A program made the position numbers and the translations under genes. Below the pieces are notes generated by a model. It searched no databases, was not told the origin of the DNA, and worked only from the letters and a program-made list of their open reading frames with translations. A stretch of DNA of 64,000 nucleotides, taken from positions 186,001 to 250,000 of the forward strand of contig NZ_JAKNTW010000003.1 in NCBI RefSeq assembly GCF_022213955.1, in the 5' to 3' direction. The DNA is from Dolomitihabitans soli. Its GTDB lineage: Bacteria; Actinomycetota; Actinomycetes; Streptosporangiales; Streptosporangiaceae. This document shows positions 42,708-50,804 of this stretch, one piece after another; the first letter of the stretch is position 1; each line of letters opens with the position of its first letter.

Positions 42708-43562
42708 GTGCCCGAACAGGTAGGGAACGTCGTCGACGATGAGTCCGGCCCGTTGCATGCGACCACCGGCCACCTGCTGCGCCGCGTGTTCGCCGCTGTC
42801 ACCGCCCATGCCGTGCAGGATGGGTCACAGTCGCGCGAGTTCGTGGTGCTCGACGTCCTCGCCGACGAGGACGCCCCCTCACAGCAGGATCTCGCCCACC
42901 GGCTCGGCATCAACCGTACGATCATGGTCAGGTTGCTGGATCGGCTCCAGGCGGCGGGCCATGTCATCCGCACCCGCAACCCGGCCAACCGCCGCACCTA
43001 CGTGCTGTCGCTGACCGAGGCGGGCCGTACCGCACTGGACGGCATGCGCCACGCCGTCGCCGACCGCGACGCCCGGCTCACCAACGCCCTGACCACACCC
43101 GAACGGCGGCGCCTCACCGCGCTGCTGACCAAGCTCGTCGCCGACGACGGGCCATCCGCCATCCACAGCATCGAGCACCTGATCGCCCAAGCCCACTACC
43201 GGCTGCGCCGCCTCGGGGATCACCAGCTCGCACCATATGACCTGCGCACCCGCCACTTCGCCTTGCTGCCCGCCCTGGACAGGCTCGCCCCCTGCCCGCA
43301 AGAGCAACTGGCCCGATACCTGCACCTCACCGAACCGGCCACCGCGTCACTCATCGAAGAACTGGTGACGGCCGGCATCGTGTCCCGCGGCCAGGATCCG
43401 CACGACCGACGCCGCTACGCCCTACAGCTCACCGACCTCGGCCGCGCCCGCATCCCGGCGGTGCGTGAAGCCCTGGAGAGCATCGAGCGCGACGTCGACG
43501 ACATCCTCGGCCGGGACGGCGCGCAAGAACTTCGCACCCTTCTCACCAAGCTCCTGCCGTAG
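42708..43562 (+). CDS. Fused double MarR-family regulator
   Basis: The product is 284 residues from the GTG at 42708, eight bases after GGAGG. It contains two complete MarR modules in one chain. Module 1 (~15-140) has SQQDLAHRLGINRTIMVRLL and RNPANRRTYVLSLTEAGRTA. Module 2 (~150-284) has CPQEQLARYLHLTEPATASL and QDPHDRRRYALQLTDLGRAR. Usual MarR proteins have ~150 residues and dimerise; this one is a covalent pseudo-dimer. The two recognition helices differ, so it may read an asymmetric site. It is divergent from the epoxide hydrolase gene. Confidence 0.9.
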   Translation: MPEQVGNVVDDESGPLHATTGHLLRRVFAAVTAHAVQDGSQSREFVVLDVLADEDAPSQQDLAHRLGINRTIMVRLLDRLQAAGHVIRTRNPANRRTYVLSLTEAGRTALDGMRHAVADRDARLTNALTTPERRRLTALLTKLVADDGPSAIHSIEHLIAQAHYRLRRLGDHQLAPYDLRTRHFALLPALDRLAPCPQEQLARYLHLTEPATASLIEELVTAGIVSRGQDPHDRRRYALQLTDLGRARIPAVREALESIERDVDDILGRDGAQELRTLLTKLLP

Positions 43563-43761
43563 GACGGATCGGCACGCCCGCCATATCTTCCACCGACAGG
43601 GCCGGCGCCTCTGCCGTCAGCACGAAGTCAATCGGCGGACCGCGGTAGCTCGTCGCCCGCTCCGCCGAGGCGGCGTCGGCCTTGGCGTGGGACTCACGCG
43701 CCGAAACCGCCTGGCTGGGAATCCCTGGAGGACTCGTAGGGGGCCCTTTCGCGCAGGTCAA
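43543..43761 (-). pseudogene. Possible C-terminal gene scrap, unidentified
   Basis: A minus-strand frame reads SHAKADAASAERATSYRGPP, IDFVLTAEAPALSVEDMAGV and then stops inside the end of the double-MarR gene. The composition looks protein-like, but I do not recognise the family. It may be the tail of a gene displaced by the insertion or rearrangement marked by the 22-bp inverted repeat next to it. Confidence 0.3.
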
Positions 43762-43799
43762 GCGCCGGTGTCGTGACGGTGACCCTGCGACAGCTGTTG

Positions 43800-43862
43800 C
43801 GCAAGGGACCGCGTTGACTCATCAAAGGTGCCCGCGTAGGTGAGTCAACGCGGTCCCTTGCG
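43800..43862. repeat. Perfect 22-bp inverted repeat with 19-bp spacer
   Basis: The arms at 43800-43821 and 43841-43862 are exact inverse copies, containing GGGACCGCGTTGACTCA and its complement. Such long, perfect arms are rare outside insertion-sequence ends, MITEs, terminators and phage or plasmid sites. No U-run follows, so a plain terminator is not obvious. It marks the border between the double-MarR gene and a patchwork of foreign scraps. Confidence 0.8.
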
Positions 43863-43953
43863 GGCATGACGCGACACCACATATCGTGCCGATGTATCAA
43901 GTCGATATATCGGGCCGACGGTTTGCCGTAGCCCGGCTCACCCGGGAGCTGTG

Positions 43954-44712
43954 ATGAGGCGGATCGACTACGACACGGAGCAGTACCAGGACTACGCGCG
44001 TGGCCGTGCGCTCACCGAGCAGCAGTCGCAGGCATGGATCAGCGCCTTCGGAGCGGTGCTGCCCGAGCGGCGTCCGCTGGCGGGGCTGGACGTCGGCTCA
44101 GGGACCGGCAGGTTCACCCCCGCGCTGGCGCGAGCGTTCGGGCCGGTCACCGGCGTCGAGCCATCGGTTCGCATGCGCGAGATAGCGCAGGCGCAGTCCC
44201 GGCATCCCGATGTGCGGTATCTGGCAGGCTCCGCCGAGGACATGCCGGTGCCGTCCGGCAGCGCCGACTACGCTCTCATGTTCTTGTCCTGGCACCACGT
44301 CCAGGACAAGCCGCGGGCGGCCCGGGAGTTGGCCAGGGTGCTCAGGCCCGGCGGGCGGCTGCTACTGCGCGCGAATTTCAGCGACCACCATCCCAGGCCG
44401 TGGTGGCTGGAGCACTTCCCCCGCGGCTTCGAGGCGGACGCCTCGCTGTTTCAGCCGCTGCACGAGGTCATCGCGATGTTCACGTCGGACGGCTGGCGCG
44501 TCGCCGGCTTCGGCACGGTTGCCCAGCCGTCCTCCGGCACCTGCGGTGACATGCTCGAACAGCTGCGCCTGCGCACCCTTTCGTTCTTCGCTCAGCTCGG
44601 TCCCGACGAGCTGGAGGCCGGGTTCCGCCGCCTGGAGCAGGCTGTCGCCGCGGATCCCGGGGCGCCGGCGCCTGTCTTTTCTGAGCCGCTGCTCACGCTC
44701 GAACGGCGCTAG
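43954..44712 (+). CDS. Class I SAM-dependent methyltransferase (UbiE/methyltransf_11 type)
   Basis: The product is 252 residues from the ATG at 43954 (GTG at 43951 also possible), behind GGGAG. Motif I is LDVGSGTGRFTPALA, motif II GPVTGVEPSVRM, motif III SAEDMPVPSGSADYALMFLS, and GRLLLRANFSDHH follows. The start YDTEQYQDYARGRALT is common in small-molecule methyltransferases of this group. The substrate is unknown. A TATCAAGTCGATATATCG-like AT patch upstream probably holds the promoter. Confidence 0.9.
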   Translation: MRRIDYDTEQYQDYARGRALTEQQSQAWISAFGAVLPERRPLAGLDVGSGTGRFTPALARAFGPVTGVEPSVRMREIAQAQSRHPDVRYLAGSAEDMPVPSGSADYALMFLSWHHVQDKPRAARELARVLRPGGRLLLRANFSDHHPRPWWLEHFPRGFEADASLFQPLHEVIAMFTSDGWRVAGFGTVAQPSSGTCGDMLEQLRLRTLSFFAQLGPDELEAGFRRLEQAVAADPGAPAPVFSEPLLTLERR

Positions 44713-44721
44713 CGATGCCAA

Positions 44722-44916
44722 CGGCGCCTCAAAGGCGAATACAGCCGCGCGGAGTTGCAGAAGATCATCCGCGATGAGAGCGCGAACGCCGCACGGCGTG
44801 AGGCCACCGGGCACAAGCCCGCCGCCAAGATGCACCAGAACACGGCCGACGAGGCGCGCGAGATGCTGCGAAACGGCCACTACGGGCGTAACTCGCACAA
44901 GCACGTCTGGCGGTAG
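44722..44916 (+). pseudogene. Phage/ICE-type small gene remnant without start
   Basis: Immediately after the methyltransferase stop and in the same frame, a start-less stretch reads RRLKGEYSRAELQKIIRDES and ends AREMLRNGHYGRNSHKHVWR before TAG. It is charged and looks protein-like, similar in feel to small phage or integrative-element proteins, but I cannot name it. The small gene at 44922 follows by 5 bp, as in a phage operon. Confidence 0.4.
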
Positions 44917-44921
44917 GGGGC

Positions 44922-45116
44922 GTGGCTGAGCTGGGGGCCTTGACCGTGCGTCTGGTGGGCGGCCCGCTGGACGGCATGACCCTGCCCAACCAGCCCCGTA
45001 CCGACGACCCCGGCGCGTACATGATCGTGCCGGGCCAGAGCTATCGGGCGATCTACGAGCCGGACCCCGACCCGGCCGACCCAGCGATCTGGCGCTACCG
45101 GGGCGACATCGGCTGA
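44922..45116 (+). CDS. Small phage-like hypothetical protein
   Basis: The product is 64 residues from the GTG at 44922, with AGGGGG upstream. It reads [20 protein letters not shown] ... [17 protein letters not shown] ... WRYRGDIG. The [11 protein letters not shown] start is common in tiny actinophage and integrative-element proteins of unknown role. A strong hairpin follows at 45140. Probably a leftover of a mobile element that is still intact as a reading frame. Confidence 0.55.
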   Translation: MAELGALTVRLVGGPLDGMTLPNQPRTDDPGAYMIVPGQSYRAIYEPDPDPADPAIWRYRGDIG

Positions 45117-45139
45117 CCCGTCGACACCCCGGCACCACG

Positions 45140-45171
45140 GAGCCCCAGGCCGATCCCCTGGCCTGGGGCTC
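45140..45171 (+). terminator. Strong 12-bp-stem hairpin terminator
   Basis: GAGCCCCAGGCC and GGCCTGGGGCTC are perfect arms around eight bases, 23 bp after the small phage-like gene. It is followed by CTGCG rather than a U-run, as is usual for actinomycete terminators. Confidence 0.8.
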
Positions 45172-45186
45172 CTGCGCGTCCACCAG

Positions 45187-45360
45187 GAGGCGGGGTCACT
45201 GCAGCGCGAGAACGCCCACTTCACCACCCACGCCGGCGAAGCCTTCGGCCTGCCGTCGATCTGGCAGGCGATCCAGTGGTGTGGCGCCGGCCGGCTCGGC
45301 CACGGCGTCCGGATCATCGACGGCATCGCCTTCTCCTCCGGCGGCGAGGCCGAACGCTGA
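45187..45360 (+). pseudogene. Adenosine deaminase fragment
   Basis: This start-less frame reads [19 protein letters not shown] and [20 protein letters not shown], matching the central HAGE...RxGHGxR block of adenosine deaminases. The metal-binding N-terminus (HxH) and the downstream SDDP motif are missing. The fragment ends in a TGA before the secreted-protein gene on the other strand. Confidence 0.75.
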
Positions 45361-45371
45361 AAGCCTGAGCG

Positions 45372-45818
45372 TCAGGCGCCCCGGCGTACGTACTGGTTGT
45401 ATTGGTGCGCGCTGAAAGCGAAAGACTGCGTCCCGACCTGCAGATGCAGGTAGACCAGCCTTATGTGCTTGCGGTCGGTGCGGGTGAGGTTTCCGAAGTT
45501 GGTGCCGTGGGAGCCGCAGCCGTTGGTGTCCGACCTCCAGGCGCTGGACCCGTCGGTTGAGTCGGTGTACACCCAGACAAACCGGGCCCTCACCGGAGCG
45601 TTGTCGCCGGGACAAATGTCGCGCACCGTGAAGTTCCGAACGACGACCCTCGTCCGGCTGGTGAAGTCGACGGTCGCCCGGACGGACCCGCCACCGAGGT
45701 CGCGGTAGGGGGGCACGCTGGCGGAGGCCACTCCGTCTCTCGCCTGCGCCGGGCTTGCCACCAGCAGCCCGCTCAATACTGCGATGCCCATCACGGCGCC
45801 CAGAATGCGTGTCTTCAA
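45372..45818 (-). CDS. Secreted protein of unknown function (1)
   Basis: The protein has 148 residues. A signal peptide (MKTRILGAVMGIAVLSGLLV ... SPAQA) is cleaved after about residue 26. The mature part is a beta-rich 12-kDa domain with two cysteines (DICPGDN and NGCGSHG) that can form a disulphide. No family is recognised. It is the last of three secreted-protein genes in a row on this strand, with an octamer repeat just upstream of its start. The product should be exported by Sec. Confidence 0.8.
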   Translation of the reverse strand: MKTRILGAVMGIAVLSGLLVASPAQARDGVASASVPPYRDLGGGSVRATVDFTSRTRVVVRNFTVRDICPGDNAPVRARFVWVYTDSTDGSSAWRSDTNGCGSHGTNFGNLTRTDRKHIRLVYLHLQVGTQSFAFSAHQYNQYVRRGA

Positions 45819-45868
45819 CAGTCCTCCTGCAAGAGATGTTGCGGTTGGTTCGGTTGGCCGTGGAGCGT

Positions 45869-45924
45869 GCGCTTCAGCGCTTCAGCGCTTCAGCGCTTCA
45901 GCGCTTCAGCGCTTCAGCGCTTCC
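45869..45924. repeat. Tandem octamer repeat, 7 units
   Basis: GCGCTTCA occurs six times head to tail from 45869 to 45916, followed by one GCGCTTCC. Each unit joined to the next contains the palindrome AGCGCT. It lies 50 bp upstream of secreted gene 1, so copy-number change by slippage could alter its expression. Confidence 0.9.
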
Positions 45925-46018
45925 GCGTGGCCGGCGGGGGGATGTGCGAGGTATCGCCTCGTGGCGGATCGCGACGAAGAACGGCGATCGATGGTGCGGG
46001 GACCGCCCTGCCTGAGCG

Positions 46019-46387
46019 TCAGGTCTCGAAGGTGAACGTCCCGCGCAGGACGGTGCCTCGCCCGCTCCAGTAGCTCTCGTAAGCGGCCCGGTAGGTGACG
46101 TTGTCGAAGCCGGGGAGCACCGCACAGGTGGCGCCGGGGTGCCGGATGTTGTCGTCTCTGATGACGATGGGCTTTCCGATCACACCCGGGCGGGTCAGGG
46201 TCACCTCCACCCAGGCTGTCCCTGTGGTGTCATCCGCCCGGACGCACAGCTCGTTCGTGGGATCGGCGTAGCGGACGATCCCGTCTCCGACATCCCGGTG
46301 AAAACTCGCCGCCAAGGCCGGTTGCGCGAGAATGACGCTCGCCACCGCGACAGCGACGCCGACGGTGACCGTTTTGATCGGGTTCAT
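46019..46387 (-). CDS. Secreted protein of unknown function (2)
   Basis: The protein has 122 residues. The signal peptide (MNPIKTVTVGVAVAVASVIL ... QPALA) ends near residue 26. The mature part is a ~95-residue beta-rich domain with two cysteines (NELCVRADD and GATCAVLPG). It shares with its neighbour the layout, not the sequence: signal peptide, one disulphide, VxVTLTRPGVIG-type strands. No family is recognised. Confidence 0.8.
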   Translation of the reverse strand: MNPIKTVTVGVAVAVASVILAQPALAASFHRDVGDGIVRYADPTNELCVRADDTTGTAWVEVTLTRPGVIGKPIVIRDDNIRHPGATCAVLPGFDNVTYRAAYESYWSGRGTVLRGTFTFET

Positions 46388-46471
46388 CGTTCTTCCTTTT
46401 CTCTCACGGAGATCAGCCCTCCGGAGCGCCTGGCGCCAGGGGGTGGAATACGGCCTCCAACGAGGCTTCGT

Positions 46472-46729
46472 CTAGTCACTGCGGTTGGTGCGCAGAAGCT
46501 TCACGTTGGTGACCTTGACCTGGTAGCTGCCGCCACCGGCGACGTCGGTGATCTTCGCCCGCGCTCGGAAGGTGTCGGCGGTCTGGTCCCACACGACGGT
46601 GGCGCAGCGTTTGACCTGGGTGCCGTAGCACTTTCAAACCCAATCGCTTGTTGCGGACGCGGGCGACGGGGTGATGAGGATCGACGCGCCAAGCGCCGCG
46701 GCGACCAACGCGCCGGTGGTGCGGAACAT
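46472..46729 (-). pseudogene. Secreted protein gene (3) with in-frame TGA
   Basis: From the ATG at 46729 the frame encodes a signal peptide (MFRTTGALVAAALGASILIT PSPASA), then ATSDWV, then TGA at codon 32 (46634-46636). The same frame continues as KCYGTQVKRCATVVWDQTAD and VAGGGSYQVKVTNVKLLRTN to a TAG at 46472. The part after the TGA has two cysteines and normal codon use. A single base change explains the stop. Readthrough cannot be excluded, but no recoding signal is evident. Confidence 0.75.
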
Positions 46730-47047
46730 GTGACTCTTCTTTCTCTGGCCTCGCCCACAGACCTTAAGATCGTCGCGGGCTTCGGACTTTGTCATTCATG
46801 CAGAGAAATTTGTCAGTAGTGCACCGCCACACGTTGACTCCGCATCAGGCGAGCGCCCTGCGTGTGCCCGTCGAAGCCGTAAGGAGCTTCTGCGCCCCGC
46901 ATAGCCACTCGTCGAGGACCTCTTCGACGGGAATGTCCTCGGGCCGCCAACGGGTGCATCACGAAATCTCCGGCATAGACAAGATCGGCCCGCAAGCAGC
47001 CAGGCAGCACACCACCAGTCTGCTCACCGAGCCGACCGCTGGATGAC
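46730..47047. other. Gene-free stretch between secreted-gene relic and Tn3 relic
   Basis: Neither strand shows a recognisable domain. A minus-strand stretch reading RWRPEDIPVEEVLDEWLCGA looks protein-like but has no start and stops soon. The region probably derives from the same element that left the Tn3 transposase N-terminus. Confidence 0.4.
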
Positions 47048-47340
47048 CTACGTGCCTAACATGCCTGACTGAGCATCAACCCGCTGACCAGCCTGAATGC
47101 TCAACAACCCAAGATAACGGCGGACGTCGAGGCCGGGGTTGAGGAACCTGGGAACAGCCGTTGGCAGGGCGACACCGAGCTGGACGGCGAAGCCGAGCCT
47201 GTTGTGATCTCTGCGCTTGCTCTCGATCGCCTCTCGGTCCGCGTCATCGAGGAAGAAGTACTTCTCCAGCTGCGTGTGGGCGCCCCCGGAAACGAAGCGA
47301 ACCCAGCAGCCTGCTCATCCGACAAGAACTCGACCGGCAC
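47048..47340 (-). pseudogene. Tn3-family transposase, N-terminal fragment
   Basis: The start MPVEFLSDEQAAGFASFPGA is the usual N-terminus (DUF4158) of Tn3-family transposases. After ~22 codons the frame shifts and continues as KYFFLDDADREAIESKRRDH and NRLGFAVQLGVALPTAVPRF, then runs to a TAG at 47048. A full transposase has ~1000 residues; the catalytic DDE part is missing. No 38-bp Tn3 terminal repeat was recognised nearby. Confidence 0.75.
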
Positions 47341-47534
47341 CGCGAACCTCCACCAGGTCTATGACAAGACCTCCGAAGGTTCTGGCAACGATCACTGACC
47401 GGTCAAACCAGGAATCACCAGGACAAACGCTTAGCGCACGATCCGGTTCCGATGTTCCTCAGACCCCCTGCCCGTGCTGGGTCGACGGGCAGGTACGCGC
47501 TCATCGCGGCATGTGCGATCGTGCGGGTCAATGG

Positions 47535-48179
47535 TCATCGTCTCCAGAACAGGAGATGAGTGACTCCGCTGGGACTCGGTACTGTCTCAAGGTGGAAGCG
47601 GTCGAGCAGATCGGTGTGGCTCTCCCACAGCCGTTCGCCTCGACCGAGGTCGACGGGCGCGACGGCGATGTGCATCGTGTCGACCAGGCCGGCCTCGATG
47701 AACTCGCGGACGGTGGCGACTCCGCCGCCGAGGCGCACGTCCCGGCCGTCGGCGGCCCGCTTCGCGCGTGCCAGCGCCTCGGCTGGTGTCGCGTCGAGGA
47801 AATGGAAGGTGGTGTCGGCCAGGGTGAAGGACGGGCGTTCGTGGTGGGTGAGCACGAAGACCGGTGTGTGGAACGGCGGGGTGTCTCCCCACCATCCCTG
47901 CCACTCGTGGTTCTCCCAAGGGCCACGCTGGGGGCCGAATTTGTTACGCCCCATGATCTCCGCTCCTATGTTGCGGGTGTGGTCGCGGGTCAAGTAGTCG
48001 TCCAGGCCGCGAGTGCCGCCGGGTTCGGTGCGGGTCACCCAACTGGCGGTCGCGCCCGCCCAGGACCACAGGGGGGTGGGGTCTGCGTGGCCGAAGGGCC
48101 GGTCCAAGCTCTGCCCCTCACCGGCACCGAACCCGTCCCGCGACACGTTGAAACACTGCACCCTCAACAGCTGCGACAT
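47535..48179 (-). CDS. RibD C-terminal/dihydrofolate-reductase-like protein
   Basis: The product is 214 residues from the ATG at 48179, with a strong AAAGGAGG upstream. It contains LDDYLTRDHTRNIGAEIMGR, VFVLTHHERPSFTLADTTFH, ADGRDVRLGGGVATVREFIE and VDTMHIAVAPVDLGRGERLW, the pattern of the YwjB/RibD-C reductase group. These bind NADPH, but the physiological substrate of this subgroup is unknown. It stands alone, divergent from the PaiB-like gene. Confidence 0.9.
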   Translation of the reverse strand: MSQLLRVQCFNVSRDGFGAGEGQSLDRPFGHADPTPLWSWAGATASWVTRTEPGGTRGLDDYLTRDHTRNIGAEIMGRNKFGPQRGPWENHEWQGWWGDTPPFHTPVFVLTHHERPSFTLADTTFHFLDATPAEALARAKRAADGRDVRLGGGVATVREFIEAGLVDTMHIAVAPVDLGRGERLWESHTDLLDRFHLETVPSPSGVTHLLFWRR

Positions 48180-48447
48180 GCATCCTCCTTTGGGAGCTGA
48201 CAAGCGACTTCTAACGGAACGCTCAGGCCAGGCGCCCCTTCGGGGAGGTAGTCGGAACAGCGGGGAGATTCTTGCGGCCCGGTACCGCAAGGATGCGCCA
48301 CCGGCGCCTCCCGGCTCGCATTCCACCAGGTAGTAGCCGCTTGAGTGCTCCTCGGGTTCAGCCCGTACCTCGCTCGTCGCGCTGCTGCCGGACGCCGCCA
48401 CCGGCCTAATGACCGACCACTCGACCAACCGATCAAGGAGGCACAGC

Positions 48448-49095
48448 ATGCTGGTTCAGCCGTGGGACGCGAGCCTGGACGAAGCCGAATGGCAGGCCTG
48501 GATCGCCGAAGGCCACGATTTCGGCCAGCTGGCCGTCAACGGCCTGCCCGGCCACCCGCCCATGGTCGTGCCGACCCACTTCGCCTGCGACGGACGCGAC
48601 CTGCTCATCCACCTCGCCCGGCCCAACCCGGTATGGGCGGCGATCGAACACGACCCAAACGTGATCTTCACCGTGATCGGCGACTACGCCTTCATCCCCG
48701 GCCCCTGGCGCGCCAAGGCCGGCACCCCGCCCAACGATGGCGTCCCCACCAGCTACTACGCGGCCGTCCAATTCACCTGCCGCGCGAGCATCATCGACGG
48801 CCCCGAGGCCAAAGCCGATCTGCTGCGCCGCCAGCTCGCCCACTTTCAGCCCGACGGCGACCATGCCGCCGTCGTGGTCGACGAACCTCCCTACGGCCGG
48901 TTGCTCCCCGGCATCCGCGGCCTGCGCCTGGAAGTAACCGACGTCCTGGCCAAGTTCAAATACGACGACCACAAGCCCATCGAGCACCGCGCCGCCGTCG
49001 CCGACCACCTCGCCGAACGCGCCCAGGGCCTCGACCTGCCCACCGCCCGCCAGCAGCGGCGGCGCACCGACCGCATCGGCCCCTGGACACCCTGA
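48448..49095 (+). CDS. PaiB-family FMN-binding negative transcriptional regulator
   Basis: The product is 215 residues from the ATG at 48448, behind AAGGAGG. It starts MLVQPWDASLDEAEWQAWI and includes VVPTHFACDGRDLLIHLARP and YYAAVQFTCRASIIDGPEAK. This is the FMN-binding split barrel of PaiB-type proteins, named after the Bacillus sporulation regulator. The C-terminus AKFKYDDHKPIEHR is also typical. Direct DNA binding by the family is uncertain; some members act on haem or flavins. The B3/B4 gene follows 38 bp downstream. Confidence 0.9.
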   Translation: MLVQPWDASLDEAEWQAWIAEGHDFGQLAVNGLPGHPPMVVPTHFACDGRDLLIHLARPNPVWAAIEHDPNVIFTVIGDYAFIPGPWRAKAGTPPNDGVPTSYYAAVQFTCRASIIDGPEAKADLLRRQLAHFQPDGDHAAVVVDEPPYGRLLPGIRGLRLEVTDVLAKFKYDDHKPIEHRAAVADHLAERAQGLDLPTARQQRRRTDRIGPWTP

Positions 49096-49133
49096 CCACC
49101 TGCCAGCCCGCACGCACGAAACGGAGTCCTGCC

Positions 49134-49841
49134 ATGACCGTCTTCCGCCTCGCCGACGCTGTCGCCGACGCCTTCCCCGACACTCTCATCGCCCTGATCA
49201 CCGCCACCGGCTTGCGCGGCCACGAGCCCTGGCCCGACACCCTGGCCGTCCTGGAGGAACTGGAGCAGCAACTCGCCGGCGGCGCCTGGCAGCCCGCCGA
49301 CGAGACCGACCCCCGCATCGAGGCCTGGCACACCGCCTACCGATCCTTCGGCACCAACCCCCGCCGCATCCGGCCCAGCGTCGACGCGCTCGGCCGCCGC
49401 CTGGCCAAGAAGGGCACCCTGCCGCGCATCAACCCCGCCGTCGACTCCTACAACGCCGTCTCCGTCCGCCACGGTCTGCCCGCCGGCGCCTTCGACCTCG
49501 ACCACGTCACCGGCGACGTCCTCATTCGCCACGCCGACGGTACCGAGGCCTTCACCCCGCTTGGCGAACCCGACACCGTCGAGAACCCCAAGCCGGGCGA
49601 GATCATCTACGCCGACGGCGCCGGTGTCCTGACCCGCCACTGGAACCACCGCGACGCCCACCGCACCCGCGTCACCGAGGACTCCACCCACGTCACGTTC
49701 GCCCTGGAAACCCTCCACGCCACCCGCGACGGCCACCTCCTCAAAACCGCCGCCGAGGAACTCCAGAGCCTGCTCACCGGGCACACCGAACAGACCGCCG
49801 TCCACTACCTCAGCCCGGCACAACCCGAGGCCACCACCTGA
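49134..49841 (+). CDS. B3/B4 domain protein (PheRS-beta-like editing domain)
   Basis: The protein has 235 residues. The B3/B4 core reads WHTAYRSFGTNPRRIRPSVD, ALGRRLAKKGTLPRINPAVD and SYNAVSVRHGLPAGAFDLDH, which is the family hallmark. In phenylalanyl-tRNA synthetase this domain edits mischarged tRNA; free-standing copies may do likewise or deacylate D-Tyr-like products. It is likely cotranscribed with the PaiB-like gene. The cellular role is unproven. Confidence 0.9.
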   Translation: MTVFRLADAVADAFPDTLIALITATGLRGHEPWPDTLAVLEELEQQLAGGAWQPADETDPRIEAWHTAYRSFGTNPRRIRPSVDALGRRLAKKGTLPRINPAVDSYNAVSVRHGLPAGAFDLDHVTGDVLIRHADGTEAFTPLGEPDTVENPKPGEIIYADGAGVLTRHWNHRDAHRTRVTEDSTHVTFALETLHATRDGHLLKTAAEELQSLLTGHTEQTAVHYLSPAQPEATT

Positions 49842-49926
49842 GACCCAGAGGCCTGACCGGCATCGGAGCGATATTCGCCCGGCTGAGGAGGCGGGCACGT
49901 CAAAGCGCCTGCGCCGGGCCTGGGTC

Positions 49927-50070
49927 TGGTCACGCTATGGGGGGTCAACGCACAGACCTCATGCCCCTCAGGATCGGCCATGACGACCCGGCTGACCCCG
50001 CGCCGGCCGATGTCGATTCGACTTGCTCCGCCGCGGGTGAAGCGCCGAAGTACCTGTCCGGCCTCCGCCG
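49927..50070 (-). pseudogene. VOC-family protein fragment
   Basis: The minus strand reads GASRIDIGRRGVSRVVMADP followed by EGHEVCAL, the C-terminal block of a glyoxalase_6 module (compare ADVGQGDVPW...ADPEGNEFCVL in the intact gene at 16.9 kb). The N-terminal half is absent. The frame runs on for ~80 unrelated codons. Confidence 0.65.
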
Positions 50071-50133
50071 TTCCGAGCCGCGAGCGCGGTCGCGCGTTCC
50101 ATATCACTCCAAGGGTAGTAGTTGACTTGTAGT

Positions 50134-50147
50134 ACTCTATATAGAGT
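50134..50147. promoter_or_regulatory. Perfect 14-bp palindrome upstream of a TetR gene
   Basis: ACTCTATATAGAGT lies in an AT-rich patch 27 bp before the GTG start at 50175. A TTGACT at 50122 may be the -35 element. This is the likely autoregulatory operator. Confidence 0.65.
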
Positions 50148-50174
50148 GGTATAAATGGCGACCCAGGAGAGACA

Positions 50175-50765
50175 GTGATCCGACAGAACCCCGCACGACG
50201 GGCGGCGCTCCTCGACGCGGCCATCGAGGTCCTGGCCCGCGACGGCGCGCGTGGACTGACCTTCCGCGCCGTCGACGTCGAGGCTCGGGTGCCCAACGGC
50301 ACGGCCTCCAACTACTTCAGCAACCGCGACGACCTGCTCACCCAGGTGGGCCATCGTTTCTATGAGCGGCTGGAGCCGGAGCCGGGCGTGATGGCCGCCG
50401 TGCTGGAGGGTCCACGCGATCGCGACAGGGTCACCGAACTCATGCACGAGCTGGTGGCCCGTGTCAGCCACTTCCGCTCCGGATACCTGGCGCTGCTCGA
50501 ACTGCGACTGGAGGCCACCCGCCGTCCGGAACTACGCCGCCTGCTCACCGAGCGCATCCGCGCCGACGTCGACACCAACATCAGCAACCACATGGCGTCC
50601 GGCCTGCCCGGCGACGCGACCACCGTGGTCCTGCTCTACCTGGCGCTGAACTGGCTCATCCTGGAGCGCCTCACCCTGCCCGACATCTTTCCCGAAGACC
50701 AGATCAACGATCTGGTCACCGACGTGGTCGAACGCATCCTGCCCGGTCCCGGGCGCTCGGCCTGA
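50175..50765 (+). CDS. TetR-family regulator
   Basis: The product is 196 residues from a GTG with GGAGAGA upstream. The helix-turn-helix reads RRAALLDAAIEVLARDGARG and VDVEARVPNGTASNYFSNRD. The ligand-binding domain follows, with SHFRSGYLALLELRLEATRR. The nearest gene in the same direction is only an SDR remnant, which may have been its target. A 14-bp palindrome just upstream suggests autoregulation. Confidence 0.92.
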   Translation: MIRQNPARRAALLDAAIEVLARDGARGLTFRAVDVEARVPNGTASNYFSNRDDLLTQVGHRFYERLEPEPGVMAAVLEGPRDRDRVTELMHELVARVSHFRSGYLALLELRLEATRRPELRRLLTERIRADVDTNISNHMASGLPGDATTVVLLYLALNWLILERLTLPDIFPEDQINDLVTDVVERILPGPGRSA

Positions 50766-50804
50766 CGCCGCCTCGCCCGGACGGCTTCCCGGAGGTCGTG
50801 CCGA

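Noticed and set aside
45869-45924. CRISPR-like repeat
   Set aside because: The octamers are directly adjacent with no spacers and there are no cas genes, so it is a microsatellite.
46634-46636. Selenocysteine codon
   Set aside because: No SECIS-like hairpin or selenoprotein family match is evident; a nonsense mutation is simpler.
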